Shown: piece after piece, positions 23,885 through 35,999 of the stretch
Numbering within the stretch: the first letter of the stretch is position 1
Layout of the letters: each line of letters opens with the position of its first letter
Source of the DNA: Stenopsyche tienmushanensis
Lineage: Eukaryota; Arthropoda; Insecta; Trichoptera; Stenopsychidae
Assembly: GCA_008973525.1 (NCBI GenBank)
Contig: WACJ01000522.1
Span: 496,001 to 560,000, forward strand
DNA: 64,000 bases
Reading direction: 5' to 3'
Program-made: the position numbers and the translations under genes
The notes under the pieces: model-generated
Database searches by the model: none
Seen by the model: the letters and a program-made list of their open reading frames with translations, nothing else
What the model was told of the DNA's origin: nothing

Positions 23885-23955
23885 TCATACTAGCCCCAGA
23901 AGTACCCGACCTGACGTATAAATGGCGGTTGTTGGTTAAAAAAAATACTATGGTA
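23885..23955 (+). repeat. low-copy repeat (CCCCAGAAGTACCCGACC)
   Basis: The 60-70 nt stretch with AGAAGTACCCGACCTGACGT and ATGGCGGTTGTTGG recurs in diverged form at 38370-38440. It lies just before the mariner fragment at 24.06 kb. Confidence 0.5.
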
Positions 23956-24054
23956 GAAGTGGATTTGTTTGGCATCCAACAAAAGTGAACAAAATGAATT
24001 TGTAAACTGGGAAAAAATTGGTCATCGTAGTGTGATACAATACTTTTATATGAA

Positions 24055-24420
24055 AGGTCTCAAAGCAGAACTAGATTTTATTCTGAGAATTCTCCTTTGT
24101 TTACAACAGTAAAATATTGAGTGGCAGAGTTTGAACGAGGCCGTACGAGTTGCCAAGACGAACATCGCATCAAATAAAGTGACCACACTATTTAATGGTG
24201 AAGAAAATCCACAAAATGGTATTAGATGACCATCAATGAGCTAATAGACATAATAGGCATTTCAAAAAGTCCTATACATTGCATATTGCTTGAACATTTG
24301 AACATGAGAAAGCTGTGCGCAAGATGGGTGCCGCTTTTGCTCACAAGTGAAACATAACCAGCGTCGTGCGGATGTTTTAATCGATTTTTTGATGATGTTT
24401 CACAGCAGTAAATGCGATTT
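24055..24420 (+). mobile_element. mariner transposase fragment (pseudogene)
   Basis: Starts with a TTTACAACAGTAAAATATTG leader shared with the fragment at 13.3 kb, then RGRTSCQDEH-like sequence, ISKSPIHCILLEHLN and MRKLCARWVPLLLTS. Several indels break the frame and it stops near MMFHSS, before the catalytic region. Confidence 0.7.
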
Positions 24421-25261
24421 TTATGGCATTCTTCGGGGACTACCCCCTTGTATTTGTAATTTATTCACACGGATCCCCCCCTTTTTGTTTCCGCATAATA
24501 ACATTATGTAAAACGTGTGCATCAATCTCGCGAAAGACAAAGGCGACTTTTTGCATAAAAATAATGGCCGGACCACAATAGAAAAAAAATGGGCATTCAC
24601 TCCTCTTTTATGGCCGGGTATTGATCGTCGTGTCAATGGTGTATGGCCTTAAATAGTCGGTAATTTCGGACCGCATCCGGTACTTTTATGGATGAAATGC
24701 GGTTTTCATACCGTAGAAGCGTCCAAAAATAAATCAAATAACGAAAAATAATTGCGTCTTATCATTCAATTTTATTGCATTAGAAACACGTCTTTGTCGT
24801 AAAAAATTTCACCTCGACGATGCTGCAGAAGCTCCGGGTGCGCCATTATCATAGCGAAATAGATTCTTAGCTCATTCCTAGGCCTTAAATAGAAGGAGCA
24901 ATGTCGTCTTGTCATTGTTATGTCAAGTCATAACGTAACCAGTTTTTCCAACATTTTCACTGACCTCAAATTGTTTTCCCGGATCTCGTTAGAGTTGCGC
25001 TCCGCGAGTTTCCTCTCGGCTTCTAATCAAGATTAATCACACACGATTTAAGTTTGGGGAACTCCATTTCGTATATGGGTCAAATTGTATGTTCATCAGC
25101 TTGGGAAAGTTTTAAGTGATCCAGTTAATTTGTCATGCCGGTTCTTTGAGTTCCATCTGCGATTACCATCTTGTTGGTGCAATTATGATGCAACGTGACC
25201 AAAATGTAACCGGGTCATTAAACGCATTTAAAAACAAAATTCAATTGTCTGAATAGCAACA

Positions 25262-25535
25262 CACGAGGGCGATTCAAATATGATCCGGAATTTTACTGTA
25301 CAAATTTATTAGGGATATATATAAAAATACAAATGGAGTATCTTATTTTTTCTACATGATTACCTTCAATAGAAATACATTTATTACGGCTGGCAGTAAT
25401 AGGTCGCATTCATCGTCTGTCATGTAGAAAATCAATCAATTAAATACCTTTCGAGTCTCAAAATACCGTAGCCAACACTCTTCCAGAGGACTGTTTCTCT
25501 GATTTTGAATAGCTTAAGAAGACACGGACTAAAAC
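25262..25535 (+). mobile_element. mariner-related terminal region, rearranged
   Basis: Begins GGGCGATTCAAATATGATCC, the same end seen at 17.4, 44.8 and 50.4 kb. An inverted piece of the element's leader follows (GTCATGTAGAAAATCAATCA is the reverse complement of the TGATTGATTTTTTACATGAC type sequence at 17.5 kb). No transposase coding remains. Confidence 0.6.
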
Positions 25536-25539
25536 TCAC

Positions 25540-25965
25540 AAAATTCCCGATTTCCCGACAAATGATTTATTTCCGTCGCTGCAGATGAATACTTATATAT
25601 TATAATACTTTGATGTGATTCGTGATTATATTACGGAGGAACACAAAAATTTTGAACCCCGTATCTATTATATTTCATATCGATATTCCCATTATTAGAA
25701 TCGAGGTGTAGTAAATACATCACCGGTAGGGAAAGGTTAATATAACAATTTGATAAACATATATGTTCTGTATATATGTATACATAGATTAAACAGTTAT
25801 GGCGTCGCCTAAGTTCGCCAATTAGTAGTTACGCCACTGTATCCAAGCGTCCAGATTTCGGCCTGAATGTCTCGATTTAGTAGCTTTCAACGTGCTGGTG
25901 AAGTGTACGATTTCTGTTATTGATTAGATAAATATCCGGGATCCCGGGATTGGATCCCCTAAGCA
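25540..25965 (-). repeat. interspersed repeat family B, copy 2 (inverted)
   Basis: Reverse complement of the copy at 20.98-21.43 kb: TTTATTTCCGTCGCTGCAGA, ACATCACCGGTAGGGAAAGG, AGTAGTTACGCCACTGTATC and CCGGGATCCCGGGATTGGAT appear in mirror order. Confidence 0.75.
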
Positions 25966-25969
25966 TCAC

Positions 25970-26880
25970 CGACTGTGTACAGCAAAATTCCGGTTTCTAT
26001 TTGAATCGCCCTCGTTTTAAACAAACAATTTTTTTAATGATAAATTCTAGAATGCAATATTTAATTCATGGAATTCCCATTTCCAATAAAGGACAACAAA
26101 CTTCGTGTTTTGTTGTCCAACATTCAAAGCAGCTTATTAAAACTAAAATATTAACGTACGAGAAAAATCGATTGTTGTACAATATGTACGCGTTTCTGAT
26201 AATTGTATGTTTGTATTTATGCAAATAATTGTTTTGACATTTGACGTTCACCGTCTCACCCTACACGCTAAAGCAATCATAGACAAAGCGCACATTGACG
26301 TGCTCAATAATGAACGCATTTGCATTAGATTGTCTATGATTTTAAATATTAAATGTTCATTTTAAACATCGATTATGAAGAGCGAACATTTCGAAACGGC
26401 TCGCCGCGCCGGTCCGCTTTATACTCCAGCCGAATTAAATATAAAACGGGGCATCCAATTAATTAGGGGCGATGATGCATGCGACTTCCCCCCCTTTTTT
26501 AGTTATAAATACTCGTAAAAACGTCCTCGAGCCTCAAATCGGTTATTAAACAAAAACATTCGAATTCCGCCAAAGCAATCCTTGCATCATACAATGGTTT
26601 TCACCTGAGATAATTGTCCAATACAAAGACATCATGACGTCAACACATAATACCGTAGCATAATCTCGTTCGCCTTGCAACTACGATCCAACCTGGGATG
26701 GGCATCCTAGGCAAATCTCGTCTACCCATACAAATCGCTATGCAAACACATTTATCTCTAATAGTCTTTACTCAAAGGCGGTTATCAAATGCCAAACATT
26801 TATTTGTTTGGCGAAAGACGAACTGTCAACGTTGGCGAATCCGAATTTCGATACTTTCGAAATGAAAATTCAATTGACAT
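25970..26880. other. giant intron, nothing recognised
   Basis: AT-rich; a 92-codon plus frame at 25950-26228 is Ile/Leu/Tyr-rich and unrecognised. Confidence 0.4.
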
Positions 26881-27065
26881 ATATATATTTTAAAAAATGT
26901 ATTTTGTATGTATTGTATACGCTCCTATTCCATTCATCCGATTGCGACGAAACTTTGGCGAATTATTGAGCGTGTATCCGAGAAGGTTTTTGAATTGGTA
27001 TAAGCATTGTTTATGTGCGAAATTTGTTTTGCGATACGTTTAACGGATGCACCATGTTAGCGCAT
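26880..27065 (+). repeat. Helitron-like 5' region fragment
   Basis: CATTCATCCGATTGCGACGA, AACTTTGGCGAATTATTGAG and GAAATTTGTTTTGCGATACG follow the same order as in the better preserved copy at 39.72 kb. Its ends are eroded. Confidence 0.55.
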
Positions 27066-30000
27066 ATCTAAATAGTTTGTGTGACATGTAGTATCTCAGC
27101 ATTTACAGTAACAGCATTTCAAGCATCGAAGAAATGTGGTCCAATGATTCAATTTGCCCAAAATGCACACCAAACAGTAATTTTTTTTTTGGGTGTACTG
27201 ACATCTGACATCTAGACGCCACACATAGACGATCATTTAGCAATGACTAATGAACGCTTTTGGCCTTTTTCGACAGAACCACATGCAGGTGATACATTAT
27301 TTTTAGCATTCAAACCTAAGAACCGACGAAATTTGACGGAAGTAGTTGAATACTCACCATGTTTGAATATTATGGAAGTGTTCATTGACGCTTTTGATTA
27401 TTAATATGGAAATCAATCTTCATCCAATACATTTGTAGACCTTGACTTTACCGAAATAAAGTACAAACAGCATAGCATGCATACATTATCAATTCATACG
27501 TCGAGCAAAGGTTGCTATACAAAAACTTCATAGATATTTGATGATTCTACATTGACACTCGATTGCAGCCAACGGTGGTGGGCAAACGACGCTAAAATCA
27601 TTATTCAGCCATCAATCATACAATGAATATTTATTATGCCTCCTTTGCTGTGTCTAGGCCGGCATTGTACGAAAAATCGAAGTCATATGAACTTGTCACG
27701 ATGGAAGACCTTCGTGTCGCGGTGCCACGATTATGCCATGATGGATGCCACCAATTTAGCATGATTCAAAAGACGGTCGTACATCGAGCAGCCCTCGTGA
27801 CATGCACATGTGATCCGCAAAACGTTTATCAACTAATCGTGGGAATGATATCAAGTGGTTGAAAAATGAACGACAAGAATAACGACGCTCTTTGAATGCG
27901 TCAAGGTGAAAAAAAGTGCAACACTTGCAACTGAATGCCTTCAGCGTGCGTTAATAACGCTGAATTGAGCTGGAATGATGATGGCAATTACATAAGCGTA
28001 TTTATGCTGGACCTTCAAAATTAAGAGAACGGAAATGACCACAGTATCCCGAATACAGTCCCACGCTCACTAATTACTGCAATGGCATAGGTCAAATTGG
28101 ATAGGTGAGAATGCGGTTAATGCTGGATTCTCTTGATTGGGAAGACCTAAGTGTCTGAATGCTAATGATGGACTTCAATTTGAATCATGAAGGCATTGAG
28201 ATTGAGGCGATACTCGCTGCTATTATCCCGTTGATGAGTAATCGCGCATATGTGCGTACGGCACATACAAGCTCGACTCATGCTGCGCGTTCCTGAATGA
28301 AAAGTGGTTAACTAAATTTAAAATTAAATGGATTGATTGAATCGAAAGAGACATTAAAAAAATGACATTTTAATGGACAGATTTTGACCCACCGCATAAT
28401 TCAAGGGATTCAAGAAATTCATGCTCATTCTTTTTAAATACACGGTTTTACTTTTACGCGGCATGTTCTGGCATGATGCCGCGTAATAGCGAAATCGTAA
28501 TAATAGGAAACTGAACAAATCGAGGGTCAAATGGGCAGAATTTGTCCCACCCTGGAACTTAAATTTCTTCATATATTGTATTTACGATCACGCCACGTTG
28601 TTCTCAAGAACTTGTTGCGTGAATAAATAAACTTTTACATAGATGATTTCTGCGACTGCTTAGGTAATGTCTTGAGAAATCCAAGATTCCAAGAACTGCT
28701 CAAAATGCTCTGAATGTAAGATGGCAAGACAGTTTTCTAAAATGAATGTAACACAATCACATACCTGATGATTTTAAGATTTAAATATATATATTAACTA
28801 CCCTTTTAATACCCTTTGATTTCATTAAGTACATGCCAAAAATACTGAATACAAACAAAAAATATATTTCAATTTATAAAATAGAAAAATAATTTTAAAA
28901 AGCCGATATATCGACTCATGGTATATTTGACAATTCCCCTGAAGTTGATATATTGTCGTTTAGCATCCAAAGTGTTAAAATATACAAATGTATAATCAAG
29001 AGCTATTGTATATAGACAAATTTGTCGCAATCTCTTAAATCAGTATCATACATTTTAGGTAGCTTATCCTTGAGCAAGATGAGCTTGGCATCTTAATTTG
29101 TATACCAAATCCAAGTGCCTGTCATAACTTCTTGATCTGCTTTTCAAGAACTTGCACGTGGGAATGTCGAGGATTTATCAATTCCCAGCATTTAAACGAC
29201 CAAAATACGTGAAAATCCATAATCACGACGAACGCAATTATTTTGGCAAGTCGTGGAGTGGAATCACGTAGGAGTCGACATAGTCAATTAAGAGCCCCAA
29301 ACGAGAGCAGACCGGATATTAAAGAAATCAAGCGAGTATAGACGGAAAACAGTACAGCAGATAGAAAAGAAACAGGAAGAAAATATGTTGTGATGTGGTG
29401 GAATATTGTTTATTTTTGCACGAAGGACCCAAGGAGCATAAATTTAGAAAGTTATCGCCGAACCATTCTGATGATCATAACAATATTTTTGTTTATGAGG
29501 TTTTCACTTGTCCACAATTGTGGCACAGAAATGGAAAGGTATGCCTGCTGGCATCCGGTCTGGTGTATCAACGTCACCATGTGCTATGAAATTAACCAAT
29601 GACTGGTGCCACTAATATGATGGGGAAGTCTAAATTAAGCTTTGTGTGTCAGTACGAGCGCAAAATTAATTTGTATCCATCGAGTAAATGATGGACATTT
29701 GGACAAGTGCAAACGGGAACGACGAATGCCCGAAAAGCTTTTAGCACCTCCATTGCTTAGTTGCTTTATTCCGTTTGTTTAGGAATCGACGGTTGAGAGC
29801 AGATGATGCAATGCTAAATAAAAGCAAAATCGCTTTGCATTACACACGAGCATCAAAATAGATCTCACGTTGTTCGAAAGCACTACTCCAAGTCTACGAA
29901 AGTGAAGGATTGTTGGTACACATTACATGTAAGTAACCCAATCGCGTGCCGGTATGCCGTCAGCAGCAGACTGCGAAAGCATTAGCTGGAATTCAGGAGG

Positions 30001-30110
30001 TTGGACCACTATTGCTGGTGGCAAACTCGTAACCGCCGCTTCCATAAATAAACGAATTCCAAGAATGGCTGGACTGAAGCAAGCTTACGCCTGGAGAGAA
30101 TAAAAAAATC
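27066..30110. other. giant intron, no gene recognised
   Basis: Contains an unrecognised 79-codon plus frame at 27623-27862 with varied composition, and a family D echo at about 28231. No motif is convincing. Confidence 0.4.
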
Positions 30111-30142
30111 TCCAATGTGGGACACCGCAGTCCCACATTGGA
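30111..30142. repeat. perfect 13-bp inverted repeat, 6-nt loop
   Basis: TCCAATGTGGGAC (30111-30123), loop ACCGCA, GTCCCACATTGGA (30130-30142). Confidence 0.85.
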
Positions 30143-31517
30143 AATGCTCGATTCTTTCCCACTCCTGGCTCCAAAAATCGCAAAAAACTGACCTTTTTGA
30201 GCACCCCCCGAATAAATATGACAGGATGCATCATGTTTTATGCGATGCATAGATTGCATCCTCCGAAGTGCATATGCACATATATCCGTTCATTTCACTT
30301 TGCTTCCATTTCTTTTATTTATTGTACACAAGCAAAACATCCAGCCACATGTTTACATGCCGACAAACATTCTTCTAAAATAGCTCACATAAACGAACGA
30401 TGCTAAAAACTGCTTTCTAGATCAAAATCTTGTGATTATAATGGATCTCGACCGTTGGCGTATATCGAGGGTCTCACAAATCTCGGTAATACAATATAAG
30501 CCGAATATGCGCATGCGCTGTTACGGCGTCAAATGAAGTCCTAGCCACTTTGTATCGAAAGTAGATGACGTTTATTCAACAATAATTAGCGTAAACTACT
30601 TGTGAACAAAAAAGCAGCTTTGTTGTTGTTATGAATGCTCGCAATGTTGAATGCTTCGTAGACTAACTTTCCTGATTTGCATTGTGTCTTTGTAGAAATG
30701 GGTGCAAAATTCCCGTTGCTGTCTCCCCGTGCATTATATTTCAAATGTAGTGTATTGAAAATGCAACATTGTGTAGTTGATTGAGAAAATAATTAAGTTT
30801 TCCACGGCGAGATCCAAAAACGAGAGGAAGCGAATTCGTGGAGCAAATAGAAAAATGTCCGCCTTCATTTCAGAGCGTTCTTCGCCACCGGAAATTGATC
30901 TTCAAAGGGTTTTTACCGGAAGTTACCATGGATGCATCGAGATTGACTACTCAATACACGCGCTTCAGACGAAGCACGTCACACATAACGATGGTGGAAC
31001 GTCGTGACAGAATTTCAGTGATTGACTAAAATTAGCTGCCAATCCAGCAGCAAGGATATTGAGCAAATTGACGAGAGCCTCGGTTGCATCTTCCCAAGAC
31101 CCCCATCAGCCAGGTACGAGTGTACCCGTCGTGGTAATCTGATGGAGCTATCATTCAAACGCGATCAGCATTAATGTCAATCTCTGTTGCCGACTTGCCA
31201 TTACAGCATCATTTCGCGCCGAGGATCATTATTCTATTCCTCGAGCTGATGAAATCGAGTCGGGTAGAATCTGCATGGAATTATTGCCGTTCAGATGTTC
31301 TCATACTGTGATGATAAAACTGCATATTGAAGCATTCCAAGAATCATATAATACCTACTGGACTCAACGAGGTATTAGATAATACTGAGTGCGGCAGGGA
31401 AACTACCTTTTTAAAAAAAATGAATAACACAAACAGTATAGGAGATATAAATTTAATTATCTTTCTATATTACAGAGAAACATTTAAAGTTTTTATTTAT
31501 GTTTTAAAAATTATATT
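30143..31517. other. giant intron, nothing recognised
   Basis: Short frames at 30777-31029 are unrecognised. A CAATAATTAGCGTAAACTAC word near 30578 is shared with 21.64 kb. Confidence 0.4.
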
Positions 31518-31616
31518 ATTAAGGTGGCCTTCGTTCTGGCAAAGAAGTTTCCATGCCGCATCCTGATGAGAGGCTTCAAAACTCAATGCATTAAATAGAA
31601 CGGAGGCCACCTTAAT
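31518..31616. mobile_element. 99-bp MITE-like element with terminal inverted repeats
   Basis: ATTAAGGTGGCCTTCGTTCT at the left end is mirrored by AGAACGGAGGCCACCTTAAT at the right (19 of 20 complementary). Both edges contain TTAA, so a piggyBac-type TTAA target duplication is possible, although TTAA is self-complementary and could simply be part of the inverted repeat. There is no coding capacity. Confidence 0.7.
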
Positions 31617-32185
31617 GATATATTTTTTAAATCATAATAAATAAAAGCTTTAAATGTCTCTCTATAGCATTGAAAAAAACAATTTAACTGGTATTTTTAT
31701 ACTGCATGTTTTATTCATTTTTAAAATAAGGTAGTTGCCCTGCCGCACCTATACAAGCACTATTACACAACAATCCAGCTATTAAAATTTTGAGCACGCC
31801 ATTGCGGAAAGACAACAAACAGACTATATAACAGCATCATCACCTATGGCATGGTATTGAAGTATTCGTCATAAAAATTATCATTCAATCTCTTCCGCAT
31901 GACAAAATCATGATAGTGCTTCTGAATGTCAATTATCCAATGAATAATAACTACTCAAGCAAATCAGCAATATAAAGTCACGCCAAGCGTTATAAAATAC
32001 ATTAATTAACGACAAGATGAGGATCGTACTTCTTGAAATGTATATTATATGCATATTGTTAATTTATGTATCTATTGTAACTTGACACAGACATTCGCCA
32101 GAGCGTCAAATTGCCGATGATTGTGCAAAAACATGATTTTATAGACGAAACATGACATTTATCAATGAAAACTATCATTTTTATC
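31617..32185. other. giant intron, nothing recognised
   Basis: AT-rich DNA without features. Confidence 0.45.
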
Positions 32186-32430
32186 CCGTTGATTAGTAAT
32201 CGCGCATATTTGCGATCGGATTCGAGCGATATATAGGAAGAGCATTCTCGCTGCATGCGGAGATTAGTGAATCGCAGACAGAGACGGGTGTCTTGCATCT
32301 CATCATACACTCGTTCATCGACTGGCATGGTCATGCTGTAAAGATACCCCTACACGTCTAAATATTGTAAGAATGGTATTTTTTATAGAGTACAAAATAG
32401 AGAATCATCACATCAATTATCAACCGATGA
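32186..32430 (+). repeat. interspersed repeat family D, copy 2
   Basis: Same word order as 19.9-20.1 kb: GTTGATTAGTAATCGCGCAT, GCGGAGATTAGTGAATCGC, CATCTCATCATACA, CATGCTGTAAAGATACCCC and ATCATCACATCAATTATCAA. It has about 20 extra bases near 32215. Confidence 0.7.
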
Positions 32431-32493
32431 CGACAAAATAAACATTAAAATTATAATAAAATTTCCTGAATCCGGTTGAAAACCATCATTATG

Positions 32494-32535
32494 CACCCAA
32501 CATGTGCGTGCATACTCTCCCTGGATCACACTGAC
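32494..32535 (+). repeat. short repeat family C, copy 2
   Basis: ACATGTGCGTGCATACTC then TCCCTGGATCAC. Confidence 0.6.
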
Positions 32536-33166
32536 AGAAAAAAAACAGCTAATAATAATAAAGCCATATCGTGTCACATTGTGCAAGTTTCCAGTGTCCT
32601 AAAGGATTGTATAAATGGGACATCTTATGGTATAAATTTAACCCCTTCGTACAATTTCAAGCGTCGTTAATTAATTTAAATTAAATTAAAAGCTATTCAA
32701 GAGCAATAAATTTAGTGCCCCTTTGTGATATTAAATCATCCACGATAAAAATCAACGGCGTCGTTGTCCATCCAATTTGCCACGTAGTGACTCCAGAAAA
32801 AGGAGATAAGTCTTAATAAATCCAAACGATGATTAAATCATCGCACTGCTATTTTTTAATAAAAGTATGAATTAAATAATGCGACCAATTGGAAGATGGA
32901 AAAAAAGACTGTAATGACACGTTTTAAAAATTAGCTCTGATTGCATTTAAATGGACGCATTTGGCATTGACAGTATTAACAGCGAGATTTACATACATTG
33001 AAACGAATTAGTTTCAATTGTGGAAAATTTACGTTCGTCATCTAAAAATATGATTCTGGGATGGACGATTTTTGTCGCGTCCAAATAATGCACTTGAGCG
33101 ACACAATTTCGATCAAATGGAGGCAATCTGGTGTTGACTCTTGGCATAAATATACATTGTTTATTT
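32536..33166. other. giant intron, nothing recognised
   Basis: AT-rich, unremarkable. Confidence 0.45.
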
Positions 33167-33576
33167 CAAGGGTCGTCCAGAAACTAAGGTCACAAGGGCT
33201 TTTTTGTTTCGAAGTCCAGCGTGTTTGTCAGCCATTTTGTTCAGTCACAGTAAATTTTTCCAATGGATAACTTTGCAGAACAATACCACCGCGAATATCC
33301 ATCGGAAGCTCTTAGAAATTTAGGGCAGTGATGTGATGAGTCGACAACATGTCTCGAAATGGATTAGTATGACGCTTGACAACCTTCATGAAGAATTTCC
33401 TGACATTTCTCGAAGTCTCCTCGTTGATATTGTGTCGGAAAAACTTGGTTACAATAAGTTGTGCGCGAGATGAGTGCTCAGAATGCTAATAATCCTGCGA
33501 ATTTCAATTAAATACAAGCATTTTTCGATCGTACATAAACGTTGTAACCTTACTTTCTGGATGAGCCTCGTACATT
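33167..33576 (+). mobile_element. mariner element, internally deleted
   Basis: Left end GGGTCGTCCAGAAACTAAGG is complementary in layout to the right end ACTTTCTGGATGAGCCTCGT, so both terminal repeats are present within about 410 nt. Between them are transposase remnants: a TTTGTCAGCCATTTTGTT leader, a start-like ATGGATAACTTTGCAGAACA, and KLGYNKLCAR followed by a stop. The catalytic half is deleted. It belongs to a mariner lineage distinct from the one at 17.4 kb, whose ends are GATTCAAATATGATCC. Confidence 0.65.
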
Positions 33577-35015
33577 TGATATAAGTATATGAATTTTGCA
33601 TAATCTTCAGGCGATATTATAAGCCGTAGTGAGCAAATCTGCTTGATATGCAAGGCGTTGGACGACCCCAATATGGAATAGGTAAAGTTTGACGGGCAGT
33701 GTCAAGGAAATGAGCACTTGAACCGAACCAGAGGTCTTCTGGAGTAATGTCGTCAATTATATTCTGGACGTGCTTCGACTTCACCCACCTCACAGTCAAA
33801 ATATTGAATTGCCAATTGAAAATATGACTCGAACTCTCGAGCTCTTAATCGAATTTACTTATTATAAATCAAGCACTGTTGAGATGATGATTTGTGAACG
33901 ATTTGCATAATTGACATTTAATAATCAATCTTATTTATTGCCATACATTAACGCTCACAGAATACATTGAATAGCATTTAATTAAACGTTATCATTCTTG
34001 GAAGCTTTTGGAAGTTAATTAAAACAATTTGGGGATCAATCAAACTATTTCATTATTTAAACAATAATATTAATACATGATTGTTAATATTATAAATTAG
34101 GCGCCACGTAATCTACAAAACATTTGCGCGGCTACTGTCAAAAGTCTAATGCTACGGAGCGTCCAGTTCTGCGAGTGACCCCTCGATGTGATTTCTGCAG
34201 ACGAACTACGCTGCATTAGGTAACGCCGCAGCGACGAAAGCAACGCGCAGCTTGAAAAATCTTGGTCCAATATGCTACACATCCAATACAAGAAATAAAT
34301 TATACGGATGTGTTCTTTTATTGTGCAATTTTTACAGGTTTACGATTGTTAAATAAGCAAAGAAGTTACGGCGAACGGACCGTAATTTAAAAACTTTTAC
34401 AACTTTTTCGGATTGGACACCGATAAAAAACGCAAATAAACCTCAAATTAAACCATAAAATGCGATTTTTATGAATTTAATATCATTGATACGAAACGCT
34501 TCGATTGATGATGGTCGCATCAAATGCTGTTATGACCACGATCGTTCAAATTTGCCGTTTTTTAACCCGTATATGATGAATGATTCAATATTGTGATTGC
34601 GTGTCTTTTAATCCCAAATTGGAACTATGCATGTCGGCCTGCTATGAGCCGGCCTTATCAAAGCTCCCTGGAGACAACCCGGCTGAAGAACGACTTCTGA
34701 CCCGAAAATTGAATGCAGCACTCATGCTTGGATAAAATATGGCATTGAATCGAGACGGAGGGCGAGACCCCTTGTTGTTGGACACAAATGTACTGTATTC
34801 ATTGGTCTTAATTGAATTAAGTGGTTAAACAGCGACCAACGAGCCTATGAGCTTCGGAGGATAACGCCGAGCAGCTCAAAGGATTACGATATTATAACAG
34901 GACATAAGACCGAAAATGGAATTGGAATAAGCCTAAATACGGACGGGACCCAACGTCGATGTCTTGAGTCGATTCAATCCAATACAGAATCGTTCATTAA
35001 ATCAGATCTTTATTA
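33577..35015. other. giant intron, nothing recognised
   Basis: Minus frames at 33617-33799 and 34097-34291 are short and unrecognised. Confidence 0.4.
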
Positions 35016-35019
35016 TTGG

Positions 35020-35265
35020 ATCACATTGTTGTCTGTGGTCAGTCCGTTTGTTCTGTATGCGTTCCTATACCATTTATCCGATTACGATGAAACTTTGGAG
35101 AGTTGTTATACGCATCCCCATAAACGTTTTAGTGCAAGCATTGCCTTGTGTACGTAATTTGTTTTGCGATACATTGACGTATATTGGTCAGACCCGCGCC
35201 ACACGTGGCCCTGAAGCAATAAACCACGTAACGCAGTTCTTTTCAAATAATTACCACTTACCAAA
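35020..35265 (+). repeat. Helitron-like fragment
   Basis: GTTCCTATACCATTTATCCG, ATGAAACTTTGGAGAGTTGT and TGTTTTGCGATACATTGACG match the 39.7 kb element. CCACACGTGGCCCTGAAGCA and CTTTTCAAATAATTACCACT match the 62.7-62.9 kb element, but the terminal hairpin and CTAG are lost. Confidence 0.55.
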
Positions 35266-35879
35266 ATCGCAGACAGACATTAGCATCTCAAGATGTAATC
35301 GATTTCACGTTAAATCTATCCAAAGTACTTGAGAATATAGTGCTCATTCTTTTTTAAAAAAAATACAGTTCACTCTTCATTACGGTTATCTCGAACTTAA
35401 GCTATCCATAATCGAGCTATTAAAATGAGATTTCATGGAATCCACATGGAGCAATTTCAAGCCAGAGGCCACTTATCCAAATCGAGATCGTCTAGATCTG
35501 AATACTCCCAAGTTCGAAGCCATTAAATGTAACTGCACTAGTTGTGAAACGTTTTATGATTGAGCTCGTGATCCGAGGAACGAGCTTCTTCCTCAATTTT
35601 CTTCCGAGCGTGTTTATTTTTCGCCTCAAATATTTACGCATATTTCCATCGCATGATCAAATGTAATATCGTTAAATAAATTCCAGAATAAACAAGGAGC
35701 TCGACCTTCGTGCGCTAATAAATGCTCAAGGTCGCATTTGGCATATTTTCCCGAGGGAAAACTGGTCTACATGAGCAATCTGGAATTCGACGTCTCTTCA
35801 ACACTGTTTACAGTAGTTCCGGCAGCGAGTGGATCGTAAACGTTGCGGTCAATTGTTTGTTTATCAATGGCGATTTACT

Positions 35880-35995
35880 TATGCAGGCAGGGAAACTTCC
35901 TTATTTGAAACGCGCGCCCTGAAACGAGTCATTAATAGAAGGATATGTAGGTCCAGCTCATTCGAAAAGAGCGAGATCTAACGTTTTCTGTCGTG
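35880..35995 (+). repeat. low-copy repeat (GCAGGGAAACTTCCTTATTT)
   Basis: CAGGGAAACTTCCTTATTTG, AACGCGCGCCCT and ACGTTTTCTGTCGTGTG recur at 58260-58375 in the same orientation. Confidence 0.6.
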
Positions 35996-35999
35996 TGAA

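Noticed and set aside
27623..27862. 79-codon plus-strand ORF as a Helitron helicase remnant
   Set aside because: It lies after a Helitron-like end, but none of the helicase or Rep motifs are visible.
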